This document shows, in pieces, positions 45,345-54,844 of a DNA stretch of 64,000 nt. Made by a program: the position numbers and the translations under genes. This stretch comes from Phenylobacterium soli (GTDB lineage: Bacteria > Pseudomonadota > Alphaproteobacteria > Caulobacterales > Caulobacteraceae): NCBI RefSeq assembly GCF_003254475.1, contig NZ_QFYQ01000001.1, positions 558,001 through 622,000 on the forward strand, given 5' to 3'. The notes beneath the pieces are model-generated. The model did not search any database. It was not told where the DNA came from and worked only from the letters and a program-made list of their open reading frames with translations. The number at the start of each line of letters is the position of its first letter. Positions within the stretch are counted from its first letter, which is position 1.

Positions 45345-45557
45345 GCCGTCCCCCGAAGCGGCGCTTTGCGCCTCCTGCGGAAACTAGGGCGTCCGCCCGC
45401 GCATTCAAAGGGCCGCCGAGGCTCGTCGTAGGGCGGCCGCCCCAGGGCGGCGAGCCATGGCATTGAACAGGAACTGCTTTGGGTGTATCGCGCCCGCCGA
45501 TCGACGGCATGGGGCCGACCAAGGGAACCACGACAAGCGCGTTCCCGGAGAGAATGG
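45345..45557. other. Gap between the SDR gene and kup
   Basis: This 213-bp divergent gap must carry both promoters. I see GC-rich self-complementary stretches (for example GGGCGGCCGCC around 45430) but no recognised operator, riboswitch or gene. Confidence 0.3.
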
Positions 45558-47477
45558 ATGGCTGATCCCGCCGGCGGCGCCGCCGAGGCGTCGGAGGAGA
45601 CCCGTCACTCCCCGCATTCCGAAAGTTTCCTCGCCCTGGCGCTCGGCTCCATGGGCGTGGTCTTCGGCGACATCGGCACGAGTCCGATCTACGCCATGCG
45701 CGAGGCGCTGCACCATTCGCGCGCCACGGTGGACCCTCAGCTGGCGGTGCTGGGCGTCGTCAGCCTGGTGATCTGGGCGCTGATCCTCATCGTCACCGTC
45801 AAATACGTCGTCTTCCTCATGCGGGCGGACAACAAGGGCGAAGGCGGCACGCTCGCCCTGATGGCGCTGGCCCAGCGGATCGTACCCCAGCGCTCGGGCC
45901 TGGTGCTGTTCCTCGGCATGCTGGGCGCGGCCCTGTTCTACGGCGACGGCATCATCACCCCGGCGGTCTCGGTGCTCTCGGCGGTCGAGGGCGTGCGCGA
46001 CGCGCCCGGCGCCCCGCACGGCATCGGCGAGTTCGTCCTGCCGATCTCCATCGGCATCCTGGTGGCCCTCTTCCTCGTCCAGTCCAAGGGCACGGCGAGC
46101 GTCGCCAAGTTCTTCGGCCCGATCACCGCCGTCTGGTTCCTGGTGCTGGCGGGCCTTGGGCTCTTCCACATCAAGGAAGACCTCTCGATCTTCCGGGCCC
46201 TGTCGCCGCACTACGGCGCGATCTTCCTGTGGGACAATGGCTTCCTGGGCTTCGTCATCCTGGGCAGCGTGTTCCTGGCCGTGACCGGCGCCGAGGCGCT
46301 CTACGCCGACATGGGCCACTTCGGGAAGAAGCCGATCCAGGCGGCCTGGGTGTTCCTGGCGCTGCCCGCCCTGCTGCTCAACTACCTCGGCCAGGGCGCC
46401 CTGGTGCTGCGCCACCCGGCCGACCGGGTCGATCCGTTCTACCGGATGATCCCGGACCCGATCTATTGGCCGGTCCTGCTGCTGGTCACCCTGGCCACCA
46501 TCATCGCCTCGCAGGCGGTGATCACCGGCGCCTTCTCCATGACCCAGCAGGCGGTGCAGCTCGGCCTGTTCCCGCGCATCGATATCCGCCGCACCTCGGA
46601 GACCCAGGCCGGCCAGATCTACGTGCCGCAGGTGAACACCTTCCTGATGGTCGGCGTGGTGGTCCTGCTGGTGATGTTCCGCACCTCGTCGAACCTGGCG
46701 GCGGCCTACGGCATCGCCGTGACCGGCGCGATGTTCGTCGACACCCTGCTGTTCTTCGTCATCGTCCGCTGGATGTGGAAGCGCCCGGTGTGGCAGGCGG
46801 CGCTCGCCTCCGGCTTCTTCGGCGTCCTCGACCTGGTGTTCATCTCCTCGAACCTGCTGAAGATCCCGCAGGGGGCCTGGCTCCCCCTGGTGCTGGGCGG
46901 GGGCCTCGTCACGGTGATGGTCACCTGGAACCGCGGCGCTCAGATCCTCACCGAGAAGACGCGCCGGGATTCGGTGCCGCTCGCCGAGCTGTCGGAGATC
47001 CTCAAGGCCCGCGCGCCTTACCGCGCGCCCGGCACGGCGATCTTCCTGACCTCCGACCCGGACATGGCGCCCGTCGCCCTGATGCACAATCTCAAGCACA
47101 ACAAGGTGCTGCACGAGAAGAACATCATCCTCACCCTGCACACGGCCGAGACGCCGCGGGTCAGCGAGGCCCAGCGGGTGCGGATCGAGCCGCTCAACGA
47201 CGACTTCAAGAAGGTGCACGTCACCTACGGCTTCATGGAAAGCCCGAACGTGCCCAAGGCCCTCGCCCTGTGCCGCAAGCTCGGCCTGAAGTTCGACATC
47301 ATGGCGACGAGCTTCTTCCTCGGCCGCCGCTCGGTGGTGCCCTCGGCCCAGTCCGGCATGCCGCTCTGGCAGGACAAGCTGTTCATCTACCTGATGAAGA
47401 ACGCCGCCAACCCGACCGACTTCTACAAGATCCCGCCCGGCCGCGTGGTCGAGATGGGCGCCCAGGTGACGGTGTAG
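45558..47477 (+). CDS. kup: Potassium:proton symporter of the Kup family
   Basis: The 639-residue protein has about 12 membrane helices and a soluble C-terminal domain. Typical motifs are LALGSMGVVFGDIGTSPIYA, RADNKGEGGTLALMALAQRI, GAALFYGDGIITPAVSVLSA, FLAVTGAEALYADMGHFGKK and FYRMIPDPIYWPVLLLVTLA. The later IASQAVITGAFSMTQQAVQL is also characteristic. Kup imports K+ with protons and is important at low pH. The ATG at 45558 has GGAGAGA just upstream; the upstream in-frame ATG is unlikely. Confidence 0.95.
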   Translation: MADPAGGAAEASEETRHSPHSESFLALALGSMGVVFGDIGTSPIYAMREALHHSRATVDPQLAVLGVVSLVIWALILIVTVKYVVFLMRADNKGEGGTLALMALAQRIVPQRSGLVLFLGMLGAALFYGDGIITPAVSVLSAVEGVRDAPGAPHGIGEFVLPISIGILVALFLVQSKGTASVAKFFGPITAVWFLVLAGLGLFHIKEDLSIFRALSPHYGAIFLWDNGFLGFVILGSVFLAVTGAEALYADMGHFGKKPIQAAWVFLALPALLLNYLGQGALVLRHPADRVDPFYRMIPDPIYWPVLLLVTLATIIASQAVITGAFSMTQQAVQLGLFPRIDIRRTSETQAGQIYVPQVNTFLMVGVVVLLVMFRTSSNLAAAYGIAVTGAMFVDTLLFFVIVRWMWKRPVWQAALASGFFGVLDLVFISSNLLKIPQGAWLPLVLGGGLVTVMVTWNRGAQILTEKTRRDSVPLAELSEILKARAPYRAPGTAIFLTSDPDMAPVALMHNLKHNKVLHEKNIILTLHTAETPRVSEAQRVRIEPLNDDFKKVHVTYGFMESPNVPKALALCRKLGLKFDIMATSFFLGRRSVVPSAQSGMPLWQDKLFIYLMKNAANPTDFYKIPPGRVVEMGAQVTV

Positions 47478-47478
47478 G

Positions 47479-47790
47479 GTGATCCTGACCTACCTCGGCG
47501 ACGCGCTGTGGGTGCTGGCCCTGGCGATCATGTTCGGCGCCTCGCGCCAGGCCTGGGCCCAGACCACGCCCGGCGAGAAGCTGCGCCTGCCCATCGGCGA
47601 GATCGGCCGGGGGCTCGGCATCTGGGCCCTGCCCGGCGCGGCCTTCGCCTTCTCCCTCTGGCTCGCCCTGCAGGCGCGCGACCAGGAAGGCGACGCCACG
47701 GTGATCCTCTTCGGCGTCCGCGCCACCGCCGCCTCGCTGCTCGCCCTCCTCCACCTGCGATGGCTGAAAGCGGCCCTCGAGCGACGCTGA
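47479..47790 (+). CDS. Small membrane protein downstream of kup
   Basis: The 103-residue product starts at a GTG one base after the kup stop and has three hydrophobic helices: YLGDALWVLALAIMFGASRQ, LGIWALPGAAFAFSLWLALQ and VILFGVRATAASLLALLHLR. The spacing implies an operon with kup. No family is recognised; a structural partner of the K+ transporter is only a guess. Confidence 0.75.
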   Translation: MILTYLGDALWVLALAIMFGASRQAWAQTTPGEKLRLPIGEIGRGLGIWALPGAAFAFSLWLALQARDQEGDATVILFGVRATAASLLALLHLRWLKAALERR

Positions 47791-47877
47791 GCGCCGCTTA
47801 AATCCTTGAACCCGCGCGCCACCTGCCCTTAAAGGCGCGCGACGTCTTTCCTCCCGACTTCAGGACTTCCGACACCC

Positions 47878-49110
<1,233 letters not shown>

Positions 49111-49116
49111 CGCCGC

Positions 49117-49323
49117 TCAGCTGTCGAGCCGGTTGTAGGGATAGCGGTCCTGGATCTCGGCCTGGAAGAACCGGCGCTTGGAGTCGGCTTCCAGGAACGA
49201 GCGGTGCACCTCGCCCGGCACGCCGACATAGACGTAGCGCTCGCCCGAGGCGAAGCACACGAGCAGCTTGGCGCGCTCGGCGTCGTAGTCGATCTCCTGG
49301 ATCGCCGCGGATGTCGTCTCCAT
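49117..49323 (-). CDS. KTSC-domain protein
   Basis: The 68-residue protein reads METTSAAIQEIDYDAERAKL, LVCFASGERYVYVGVPGEVH and RSFLEADSKRRFFQAEIQDR, then YPYNRLDS. This is a KTSC domain, usually found at the C-terminus of other proteins or as a stand-alone protein as here. The family lacks a firm function; links to lysyl-tRNA synthetase and nucleic-acid binding have been proposed. It converges on argG with a 6-bp gap. The gap to the next gene (49324-49458) holds nothing recognised. Confidence 0.85.
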   Translation of the reverse strand: METTSAAIQEIDYDAERAKLLVCFASGERYVYVGVPGEVHRSFLEADSKRRFFQAEIQDRYPYNRLDS

Positions 49324-49458
49324 CGGCCTTCTCCAAAGGCTGTGTCGCGCCGACAAAACGGCGGGACCGCCGGCGCCGGTTCCCTTCCGCACGGAAGCGT
49401 GCCAGCTTCGCCGTGAAGCCTGCGGCCGCGTGACCGCCGGCGTTCGGGGGGAAGTCAC

Positions 49459-49863
49459 ATGCAACCGCACAGCCTGGTGGCGATCGTCACCCTGCTCTCG
49501 CTCATCCTCTATTTCAGCATGGGCCTGGGCGTCGCCCGCGCCCGCCAGAAGTGCGGCATCCAGGCGCCGACCATGACCGGCGACCCGGTGCTCGAGCGCT
49601 GCATCCGGGTGCAGGCCAACACCCTCGAGTGGCTGCCGATCTTCCTGGTCTCCATGTGGCTCTTCGCCCTCTACTGGAACGACCTGGTGGCCGCCGGCGT
49701 CGGCCTCGTCTGGATCGTCGGGCGCGTGCTCTACGGCCGCGGCTACGTGGCCGATCCGGCCAAGCGCGAGACAGGCTTCGTCATCCAGGCTCTGGCCTGC
49801 GCGGTGCTGCTGTTCGGGGCGCTGGGCCGCGTCGTCTATGTGCTGGCGGTCGCCGGCGCCTGA
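49459..49863 (+). CDS. MAPEG family membrane protein
   Basis: The 134-residue protein has four helices. Typical features are IVTLLSLILYFSMGLGVARA, the loop GDPVLERCIRVQANTLEWLP with the E-R-x-x-R-x-x-x-N-x-x-E glutathione-binding pattern, and GRVLYGRGYVADPAKRETGF. Members conjugate or use glutathione in membranes; a gshB gene is elsewhere in the window. The substrate is unknown. Confidence 0.88.
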   Translation: MQPHSLVAIVTLLSLILYFSMGLGVARARQKCGIQAPTMTGDPVLERCIRVQANTLEWLPIFLVSMWLFALYWNDLVAAGVGLVWIVGRVLYGRGYVADPAKRETGFVIQALACAVLLFGALGRVVYVLAVAGA

Positions 49864-49977
49864 AGACCACGTTCGTGCGGCTGCAATTGACCTGCAACAA
49901 GGCAACCACAATTGCGGCGAAGTGTTGTGGCCAAGACGTCCGTCTTCGAGGGACGCTTGGATAACCTGAGTCCAACA

Positions 49978-50562
49978 ATGGCAAAGAAAATCGTCGCATT
50001 CGCCGCCGCCGTGGCCTTGGCCGCCGGGCTCACGGCCTGCGCGACGCCCACGCCGTACCAGCCGAATATTCCGGGTCAGGCGACCTCGGGCGGGTATTCG
50101 GAGATGCGGCTGGAGCCGGATCGCTGGCGCGTGACCTTCGCGGGCAACAGCCTCACCTCGCGCGAGACGGTGGAGGCCTACCTGCTGTTCCGCTCGGCCG
50201 AGCTGACGGTCCAGCAGGGCTACGACTGGTTCGAGATCGTCGACCGGCACACCAACCGCGACGCCCACACCTACGTCGAGCCGGACCCGCTCTATCACCC
50301 CTGGTACGGCTACAGCTACTGGCGGCCGAGCTGGCGCTACTACGGCCACCGCTTCGGCGGCTGGCGCAGCTGGGATCCGTTCTGGGGCGACCCCTTCTGG
50401 GCCGACCGGGTGGACGTCACCACCGTCGAGCGCTTCGAGGCCGCGGCCGAGGTCGTCATGCACCATGGCGCCAAGCCGGCCGGCGATCCGCGCGCCTTCG
50501 ACGCCCGCGCGGTGATCGACAACCTGCGGCCGCGCATCCAGTACCCGGCTCCGCGCAAATAG
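49978..50562 (+). CDS. CC0125/CC1285-type lipoprotein
   Basis: From the ATG at 49978 the 194-residue product has a lipoprotein signal peptide: KKIVAFAAAVALAAGLTACA with the lipobox LTAC and the acylated Cys. The mature part contains PYQPNIPGQATSGGYSEMRL, RVTFAGNSLTSRETVEAYLL and FRSAELTVQQGYDWFEIVDR, typical of this Caulobacterales lipoprotein family. A Trp/Tyr/Phe-rich segment WYGYSYWRPSWRYYGHRFGG follows. Location is likely the outer membrane or periplasm; function is unknown. Confidence 0.87.
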   Translation: MAKKIVAFAAAVALAAGLTACATPTPYQPNIPGQATSGGYSEMRLEPDRWRVTFAGNSLTSRETVEAYLLFRSAELTVQQGYDWFEIVDRHTNRDAHTYVEPDPLYHPWYGYSYWRPSWRYYGHRFGGWRSWDPFWGDPFWADRVDVTTVERFEAAAEVVMHHGAKPAGDPRAFDARAVIDNLRPRIQYPAPRK

Positions 50563-50588
50563 GCCTGAACGGCGCCGCCGACGCGCCC

Positions 50589-50624
50589 GGCCTGAGGTCA
50601 GGCCTCAGGTCAGGCCTCAGGTCA
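50589..50624. repeat. Three 12-bp tandem units between convergent genes
   Basis: The unit GGCCTSAGGTCA is repeated three times (50589-50600, 50601-50612, 50613-50624). Units 2 and 3 are identical and unit 1 differs by one base. CCTGAGG and CCTCAGG within adjacent units can pair into a hairpin. The last unit overlaps the stop codon and last codons of the DUF4337 gene. It may end transcription of both convergent genes. Confidence 0.7.
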
Positions 50625-51183
50625 GGTAGGCGGCGCCGAACAGCCCGAGGCCGATCACGGCCAGAAGGATCGAGCCCAGCCAGAACTGCCGCCGCCGGGT
50701 GATGATCGCTACGGTGCAGATGGCGATGCCGATCTCGACCATGGTCGCCGCGCCGGTCAGCCAGTGGTGGCGATGCTCGTGCAGCCGGCTTTGCGCCATC
50801 AGCTTGTCGCGCTCGGCCTCGCCCTCCTGAGCGCGCTTCTTGATCTCGGCCTGCTTCTCGACCTGCTCCCTGGCCGTGCGGGCGAATTCCTCCGCCTTCG
50901 GACCCGGCGCGGCGGCCGCGATGCCGTAGAGGTGCTTCTTGAGGCTGTCGGCCTGGTACTCGTTCCAGGCGTCGGTGGCCTGGTCCTGCGACAGCACCGC
51001 CTCGCTGGCCGCGGTGATCGCCCCGCCGGCCTCGACGGTCTCCAGGCTGCCGATCGAGGCCGCCAGCACCGCCAGCACCGCCACGGTGATCGACACCTGC
51101 GAGATGAAGCTGTCGTGCTCGTGCGCCGCATGCTCGGCATGCTCGCGGTGTTCGTGCGCCTCCAGCGCCGGATCGTGCGTCAT
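50617..51183 (-). CDS. DUF4337 family membrane protein
   Basis: From the ATG at 51183 the protein has 188 residues. A His/Glu-rich N-terminus (EAHEHREHAEHAAHEHD) is followed by a membrane helix (SITVAVLAVLAASIGSLETV), a long central helix of coiled-coil character (EEFARTAREQVEKQAEIKKR) and two C-terminal helices (WLTGAATMVEIGIAICTVAI and FWLGSILLAVIGLGLFGAAY). This is the DUF4337 layout. Function is unknown; the His-rich start could bind metal. Confidence 0.85.
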   Translation of the reverse strand: MTHDPALEAHEHREHAEHAAHEHDSFISQVSITVAVLAVLAASIGSLETVEAGGAITAASEAVLSQDQATDAWNEYQADSLKKHLYGIAAAAPGPKAEEFARTAREQVEKQAEIKKRAQEGEAERDKLMAQSRLHEHRHHWLTGAATMVEIGIAICTVAIITRRRQFWLGSILLAVIGLGLFGAAYLT

Positions 51184-51283
51184 CGTCCGCCCCCCACAGG
51201 CCTCTTCCCGCCAACGCTTAGACAAGCGCCAGCGGCCGGTCACTAGGACCGGTCCGTGGCGATATCGTGATCGTGCGGAATAT

Positions 51284-51358
51284 TGGAGCGGGCGATGAGA
51301 TTCGAACTCACGACCCCAACCTTGGCAAGGTTGTGCTCTACCCCTGAGCTACGCCCGC
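51284..51358 (-). tRNA. tRNA-Gly (anticodon GCC)
   Basis: On the minus strand the sequence folds as a 75-nt tRNA. The acceptor GCGGGCG pairs with CGCCCGC. The D-arm is GCTC-AGGGGTA-GAGC, and the anticodon arm CAACC-TTGCCAA-GGTTG gives anticodon GCC. The T-arm contains GTGAG-TTCGAAT-CTCAT, and the discriminator T is followed by an encoded CCA. No integrase or repeated attachment site is seen beside it. Confidence 0.97.
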
Positions 51359-51443
51359 GCTCCTCGGAAATCGCCTTGTAAAAGGCGGCCCCCGAAATTC
51401 GAGAGCGGGCTTATGGCAGACGCCCCTCGCCTTGGCAAGCGGC

Positions 51444-52187
51444 CTATCCGCCGAATTTCGGCGCCTTCAGCCGGCGCTTGTTGACGTGGTCGGTGCGGGC
51501 CGGCGCCACCTCCTCCGGGAACTCGCCCTTGAAGTAGTAGCGCTGCCAAGCCTGCTTGGTCGCCTCGGGGTCCTGGCGGAAGATCTTCTGGTTGAATTCC
51601 GAGCGGTGCTTTTCCCAGACGTCGTACTGGTGTCGCAGCTCGGGGTTCTTATCCATCCGGCGGATCACCGGCTGGATGTCGTGCAGGGTCTTGTCCTCGA
51701 GCAGGGTGATGAAACAGAAGGCCTCGCCCTTCTCGAAGCGCACCTTGCCGGGGCGCGTGAACAGCCAGTTCATGGTGAAGGGGAAGGGCAGCCAGTCGGT
51801 CTCGACCACCCCTGACAGCGGCTGGATCCCGTCCTTCACCTGGTTCGGCGGCCCCATGACCCACATCGACCAGCCCGGCGGGGTGCGGAACAGGTAGCCG
51901 GAGTGGAAGGTCAGGACGCCGTGGCTGAAATGGCTCTGGGCGTGCTTGTGGAAGTCGGGGTGCGGATGGTCGGGCGTCAGCCGGATGTCCTGCTGGTGGT
52001 TGCCCCCGGTCCACTCGGCCGTGAAGCCCATCGGCGAGAGCAGCTCCCAGCCCGAGGTGTTGGCCATGGACAGCGGCAGGCAGCGATAGGGGTGGCGCTC
52101 GGCGAAATGATCCATCCACGCGCGGTTCGGACGGCCGGGGACCAGCTCCGGCGGCCGCTCGGTGGTGGGGTAGCACTCCAGTTCCAT
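51444..52187 (-). CDS. DUF6065 family protein
   Basis: The 247-residue soluble protein begins MELECYPTTERPPELVPGRP. It contains HPYRCLPLSMANTSGWELLS, FTAEWTGGNHQQDIRL, HFSHGVLTFHSGYLFRTPPG, WSMWVMGPPNQVKDGIQPLS and FTMNWLFTRPGKVRFEKGEA, a pattern of DUF6065. The family is of unknown function and often occurs near secondary-metabolite or tailoring genes, which is not the case here. It is rich in Trp, His and Pro. Confidence 0.8.
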   Translation of the reverse strand: MELECYPTTERPPELVPGRPNRAWMDHFAERHPYRCLPLSMANTSGWELLSPMGFTAEWTGGNHQQDIRLTPDHPHPDFHKHAQSHFSHGVLTFHSGYLFRTPPGWSMWVMGPPNQVKDGIQPLSGVVETDWLPFPFTMNWLFTRPGKVRFEKGEAFCFITLLEDKTLHDIQPVIRRMDKNPELRHQYDVWEKHRSEFNQKIFRQDPEATKQAWQRYYFKGEFPEEVAPARTDHVNKRRLKAPKFGG

Positions 52188-52273
52188 GGGCAGGCTCGAC
52201 CAAAGAGACGAAATCGGGTCCCGACCCTTAGTCCTCCCCTCGCCTCGGCGTCTAGTTCAGGTATCCAGGCAGG

Positions 52274-52792
52274 ATGACCGCACAGACCACCCGCGCCGGC
52301 CTGCTGGCGTTTCTGGAAAAGATCGGCGCCGAGCCCAGGACCCTCGACCACCCGGCGGTGTTCCGCGTCGAGGAGGGCGAGGAGATCAAGGCGCGCATCC
52401 CGGGCGCCCACACCAAGAACCTGTTCCTGAAGGACGCCAAGGGCCAGCTCTGGCTGATCTCCGCCGAGGGCCACGCGGCCATCGACCTGAAGCGACTGCA
52501 CCAGGTGATCGGCTCGGCCAGGCTGTCGTTCGGCTCGGCCGAACTCATGCAGGAGGTGCTGGGCGTGACGCCCGGCTCGGTGACCGCCTTCGCCTTGATC
52601 AATGACAAAGACCGCCGCGTCCGCTTTGTGCTCGATCGCACCCTGGCCGAGGCGGACGAGGTCAACTTCCATCCGCTGACCAACACCGCGACGACGACCG
52701 TGCCCCGGGCCGGCCTGACCGCCTTCCTGTCGGCCATCGGCGTCGAGCCGCTGGTGGTGGACTTCGAGGCCATGAAGGTGGTTGATCGGTGA
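52274..52792 (+). CDS. ProXp/YbaK-type aminoacyl-tRNA deacylase (PrdX-like)
   Basis: The 172-residue protein of the INS/YbaK superfamily hydrolyses mischarged tRNA, typically Ala-tRNA(Pro). Seen stretches are [40 protein letters not shown] with the conserved Lys in [48 protein letters not shown] and [20 protein letters not shown]. It lies 82 bp upstream of cnoX. The exact substrate is inferred from family membership. Confidence 0.9.
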   Translation: MTAQTTRAGLLAFLEKIGAEPRTLDHPAVFRVEEGEEIKARIPGAHTKNLFLKDAKGQLWLISAEGHAAIDLKRLHQVIGSARLSFGSAELMQEVLGVTPGSVTAFALINDKDRRVRFVLDRTLAEADEVNFHPLTNTATTTVPRAGLTAFLSAIGVEPLVVDFEAMKVVDR

Positions 52793-52874
52793 GCTCGCCG
52801 ACGTTGCGGGCCGCGCGCCTTGCGACCATCTGTGCAGGCGAGCGTTTGAGTTCGGATTCGAGAGGGATTGGGTC

Positions 52875-53807
52875 ATGACCCTGATCGGCGAGACCAGTGG
52901 AGCCCCGAGCGGCGGCGCGGCGGGCGGGGTTGCGGGCGACCTCATCAAGGACGGCACGGACGCCTCCTTCATGGCCGACGTCATCGAGGCGTCGAAGACC
53001 CAGCCGGTCATCGTCGATTTCTGGGCCACCTGGTGCGGCCCCTGCCGCCAGCTCGGCCCGGCGCTGGAGAAGGCCGTCACCGCCGCCAAGGGCGCGGTGA
53101 AGCTGGTCAAGATCGACATCGACCGGAATCCCTCCTTCGCCGGCCAGCTGCGCGTCCAGTCGATCCCGGCGGTGTTCGCCTTCCACGAGGGCCGGCCGAT
53201 CGACGGCTTCATGGGCGCCCTGCCCGAGAGCCAGGTGAAGGCCTTCGTCGAACGGCTGGCGAAGGCCGGCGGCGGCGGCGCCTCGCCCGTCGACGAGCTG
53301 CTGGAGATCGCCAGGGAGTCGCTCGAGGTGAACGACCTCGGTGGCGCGGCCCAGGCCTACGCCCAGATCCTCCAGCACGACCCCGAGAACCCCAAGGCGC
53401 TGGGCGGCCTCGCCAAGCTCTACATGCAGAACGGTGACGCCGAGCGGGCCCGCGAGCTCCTCGACATGGCGCCGGCCGACGCCAAGGACCCTGACCTCGA
53501 CAGCGTCCGCGCCGCCCTGCACCTGGCCGAGCAGGCCGCGCCATCGGCCGAGGTACAGCAGTTCGAGCACCGGCTGGTCCAGAACTCCGACGACCACGAG
53601 GCCCGCTTCGCCCTCGCCCAGGCCCTGGCCGGCGCCGGCGATCTCGACCAGGCGGCCGACCACCTGCTGCACATCATCGAGCGCGATCGCGACTGGAACG
53701 ACCAGGCGGCGCGCCAGCAGCTGCTCAAGGTTTTCGAGGCGGCGGGGCCCATGTCCGACCTCGCCAAAACCGGCCGACGACGCCTGTCGGCCATCCTTTT
53801 CAGCTGA
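52875..53807 (+). CDS. cnoX: Thioredoxin-TPR chaperedoxin CnoX (YbbN)
   Basis: CnoX is a chaperone that protects clients from oxidative aggregation and hands them to GroEL. The 310-residue protein has a thioredoxin domain with the active WCGPC motif (Cys54 and Cys57) in VIVDFWATWCGPCRQLGPAL. A TPR domain follows (DLGGAAQAYAQILQHDPENP, GDAERARELLDMAPADAKDP, ARFALAQALAGAGDLDQAAD). The intact CxxC agrees with the Caulobacter-type redox-active CnoX, unlike the E. coli protein. It leads a cnoX/Lon-N/Trm112 cluster with small gaps. Confidence 0.92.
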   Translation: MTLIGETSGAPSGGAAGGVAGDLIKDGTDASFMADVIEASKTQPVIVDFWATWCGPCRQLGPALEKAVTAAKGAVKLVKIDIDRNPSFAGQLRVQSIPAVFAFHEGRPIDGFMGALPESQVKAFVERLAKAGGGGASPVDELLEIARESLEVNDLGGAAQAYAQILQHDPENPKALGGLAKLYMQNGDAERARELLDMAPADAKDPDLDSVRAALHLAEQAAPSAEVQQFEHRLVQNSDDHEARFALAQALAGAGDLDQAADHLLHIIERDRDWNDQAARQQLLKVFEAAGPMSDLAKTGRRRLSAILFS

Positions 53808-53830
53808 CCCACTTGGGACGGGAGGCGCGC

Positions 53831-54490
53831 ATGCCGGGCTATCGAAGGGCGGCGGACCTGCCGCAGCTGATCCCGGTGTTTCCGCTCGATGGGGCGCTCC
53901 TGCTGCCCGGCGGCGAGCTACCGCTGCAGATCTTCGAGCCGCGCTACCTCAACATGGTCGACGACGTCATGGCCGGCGACCGGGTGATCGGCATGATCCA
54001 GACCAAGGGCGGCGACCGCGAGCGGCCGAACCTGGCGGCTGTCGGCTGCCTGGGACGCATCACCAGCTACGCCGAGACCTCGGACGGCCGCTACCTCATC
54101 ACCCTGACCGGCCTCTGCCGGTTCGAGCCGCAGGAAGAGCTGAACCTGCGGACGCCCTACCGCCAGGTCCGCGCCCGCTACGACCGCTTCGAGGCCGACC
54201 TCGCCACCGACGAGAAGGCCGAGGCGCCCGAGGCGGTGCGCAGCCGCTTCGCCAAGGCGCTGAAGAGCTACCTCAACCACCGCGATCTCGACATCGACTG
54301 GGAGACGGCGACCACTGCGCCTCTGGAGCCGCTGGTGAACAGCCTCGCCATGGGCCTGCCGTTCGATCCGGCCGAGAAGCAGGCGCTGCTCGAGGCGCCG
54401 GGCCTCACCGACCGCTTCGAGGCGCTCACTACCCTCCTCGAGATCGACTGCCTGGAGGATGGCGATGACGAAAGCCACTCCATGCAGTAG
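53831..54490 (+). CDS. LON peptidase N-terminal (substrate-binding) domain protein
   Basis: The 219-residue protein has a stand-alone Lon N-domain: LPQLIPVFPLDGALLLPGGE, LPLQIFEPRYLNMVDDVMAG, DRVIGMIQTKG, VGCLGRITSYAETSDGRYLI and LTGLCRFEPQEELNLRTPYR. No ATPase or protease part is present. The ATG at 53831 follows GGGAGGCGC. It is 23 bp downstream of cnoX and 9 bp upstream of the Trm112-like gene, so it is probably in one protein-quality operon. Confidence 0.9.
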   Translation: MPGYRRAADLPQLIPVFPLDGALLLPGGELPLQIFEPRYLNMVDDVMAGDRVIGMIQTKGGDRERPNLAAVGCLGRITSYAETSDGRYLITLTGLCRFEPQEELNLRTPYRQVRARYDRFEADLATDEKAEAPEAVRSRFAKALKSYLNHRDLDIDWETATTAPLEPLVNSLAMGLPFDPAEKQALLEAPGLTDRFEALTTLLEIDCLEDGDDESHSMQ

Positions 54491-54499
54491 ACGGGCGCC

Positions 54500-54709
54500 A
54501 TGAGCGAACCCGCCGACACCGCCCCCGCCGTAGAGGTCGATCCGCGGCTGCTGGAGATCCTGGTCTGCCCGGTGACCCACGGCCCGCTGGAGTTCGACCG
54601 CGCCAAGCGCGAGCTGATCAGCCGTTCGGCGAAGCTCGCCTACCCGATCCGCGACGGCGTCCCGATCATGCTGCCGGAAGAAGCCCGCGAGCTGGGCGAG
54701 GGCGAGTAG
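54500..54709 (+). CDS. Trm112/YcaR-like zinc-ribbon protein
   Basis: The 69-residue protein has [20 protein letters not shown], then [29 protein letters not shown]. This is the Trm112/UPF0434 pattern, though only one Cys of the usual CP-x-C is present (CPVTH), so zinc binding is doubtful. Trm112-type proteins activate methyltransferases or act in other roles. It is the last gene of the cnoX cluster. Confidence 0.88.
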   Translation: MSEPADTAPAVEVDPRLLEILVCPVTHGPLEFDRAKRELISRSAKLAYPIRDGVPIMLPEEARELGEGE

Positions 54710-54718
54710 GGCCCAAGT

Positions 54719-54843
54719 CCTCCCCCACAGGGGGAGTTGGCCCAGAGGGCCGGAGGGGGTTGAAGCCCACCGGCTTCAGGCGCGCCTGCCCCTCAACCCC
54801 CTTACTCCGTTTCGGACAGCTCCCCCTGAGGGGGAGCATCGCG
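54719..54843. repeat. Dispersed intergenic palindromic repeat, copy 2 (inverted)
   Basis: This 125-bp repeat lies between the convergent Trm112-like and UbiH-family genes. It contains CCCCCACAGGGGGAG, GGCCCAGAGGGCCGGAGGGG and CTCCCCCTGAGGGGGAG, all able to form hairpins. Its reverse complement aligns with 38457-38572 along most of the length, with an indel in the middle. A terminator-like role is inferred from the position. Confidence 0.75.
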
Positions 54844-54844
54844 T

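Noticed and set aside
51284-51358. tRNA-Gly as an integration site of a genomic island
   Set aside because: No integrase, no direct repeat of the tRNA 3' end and no compositional change are seen on either side.
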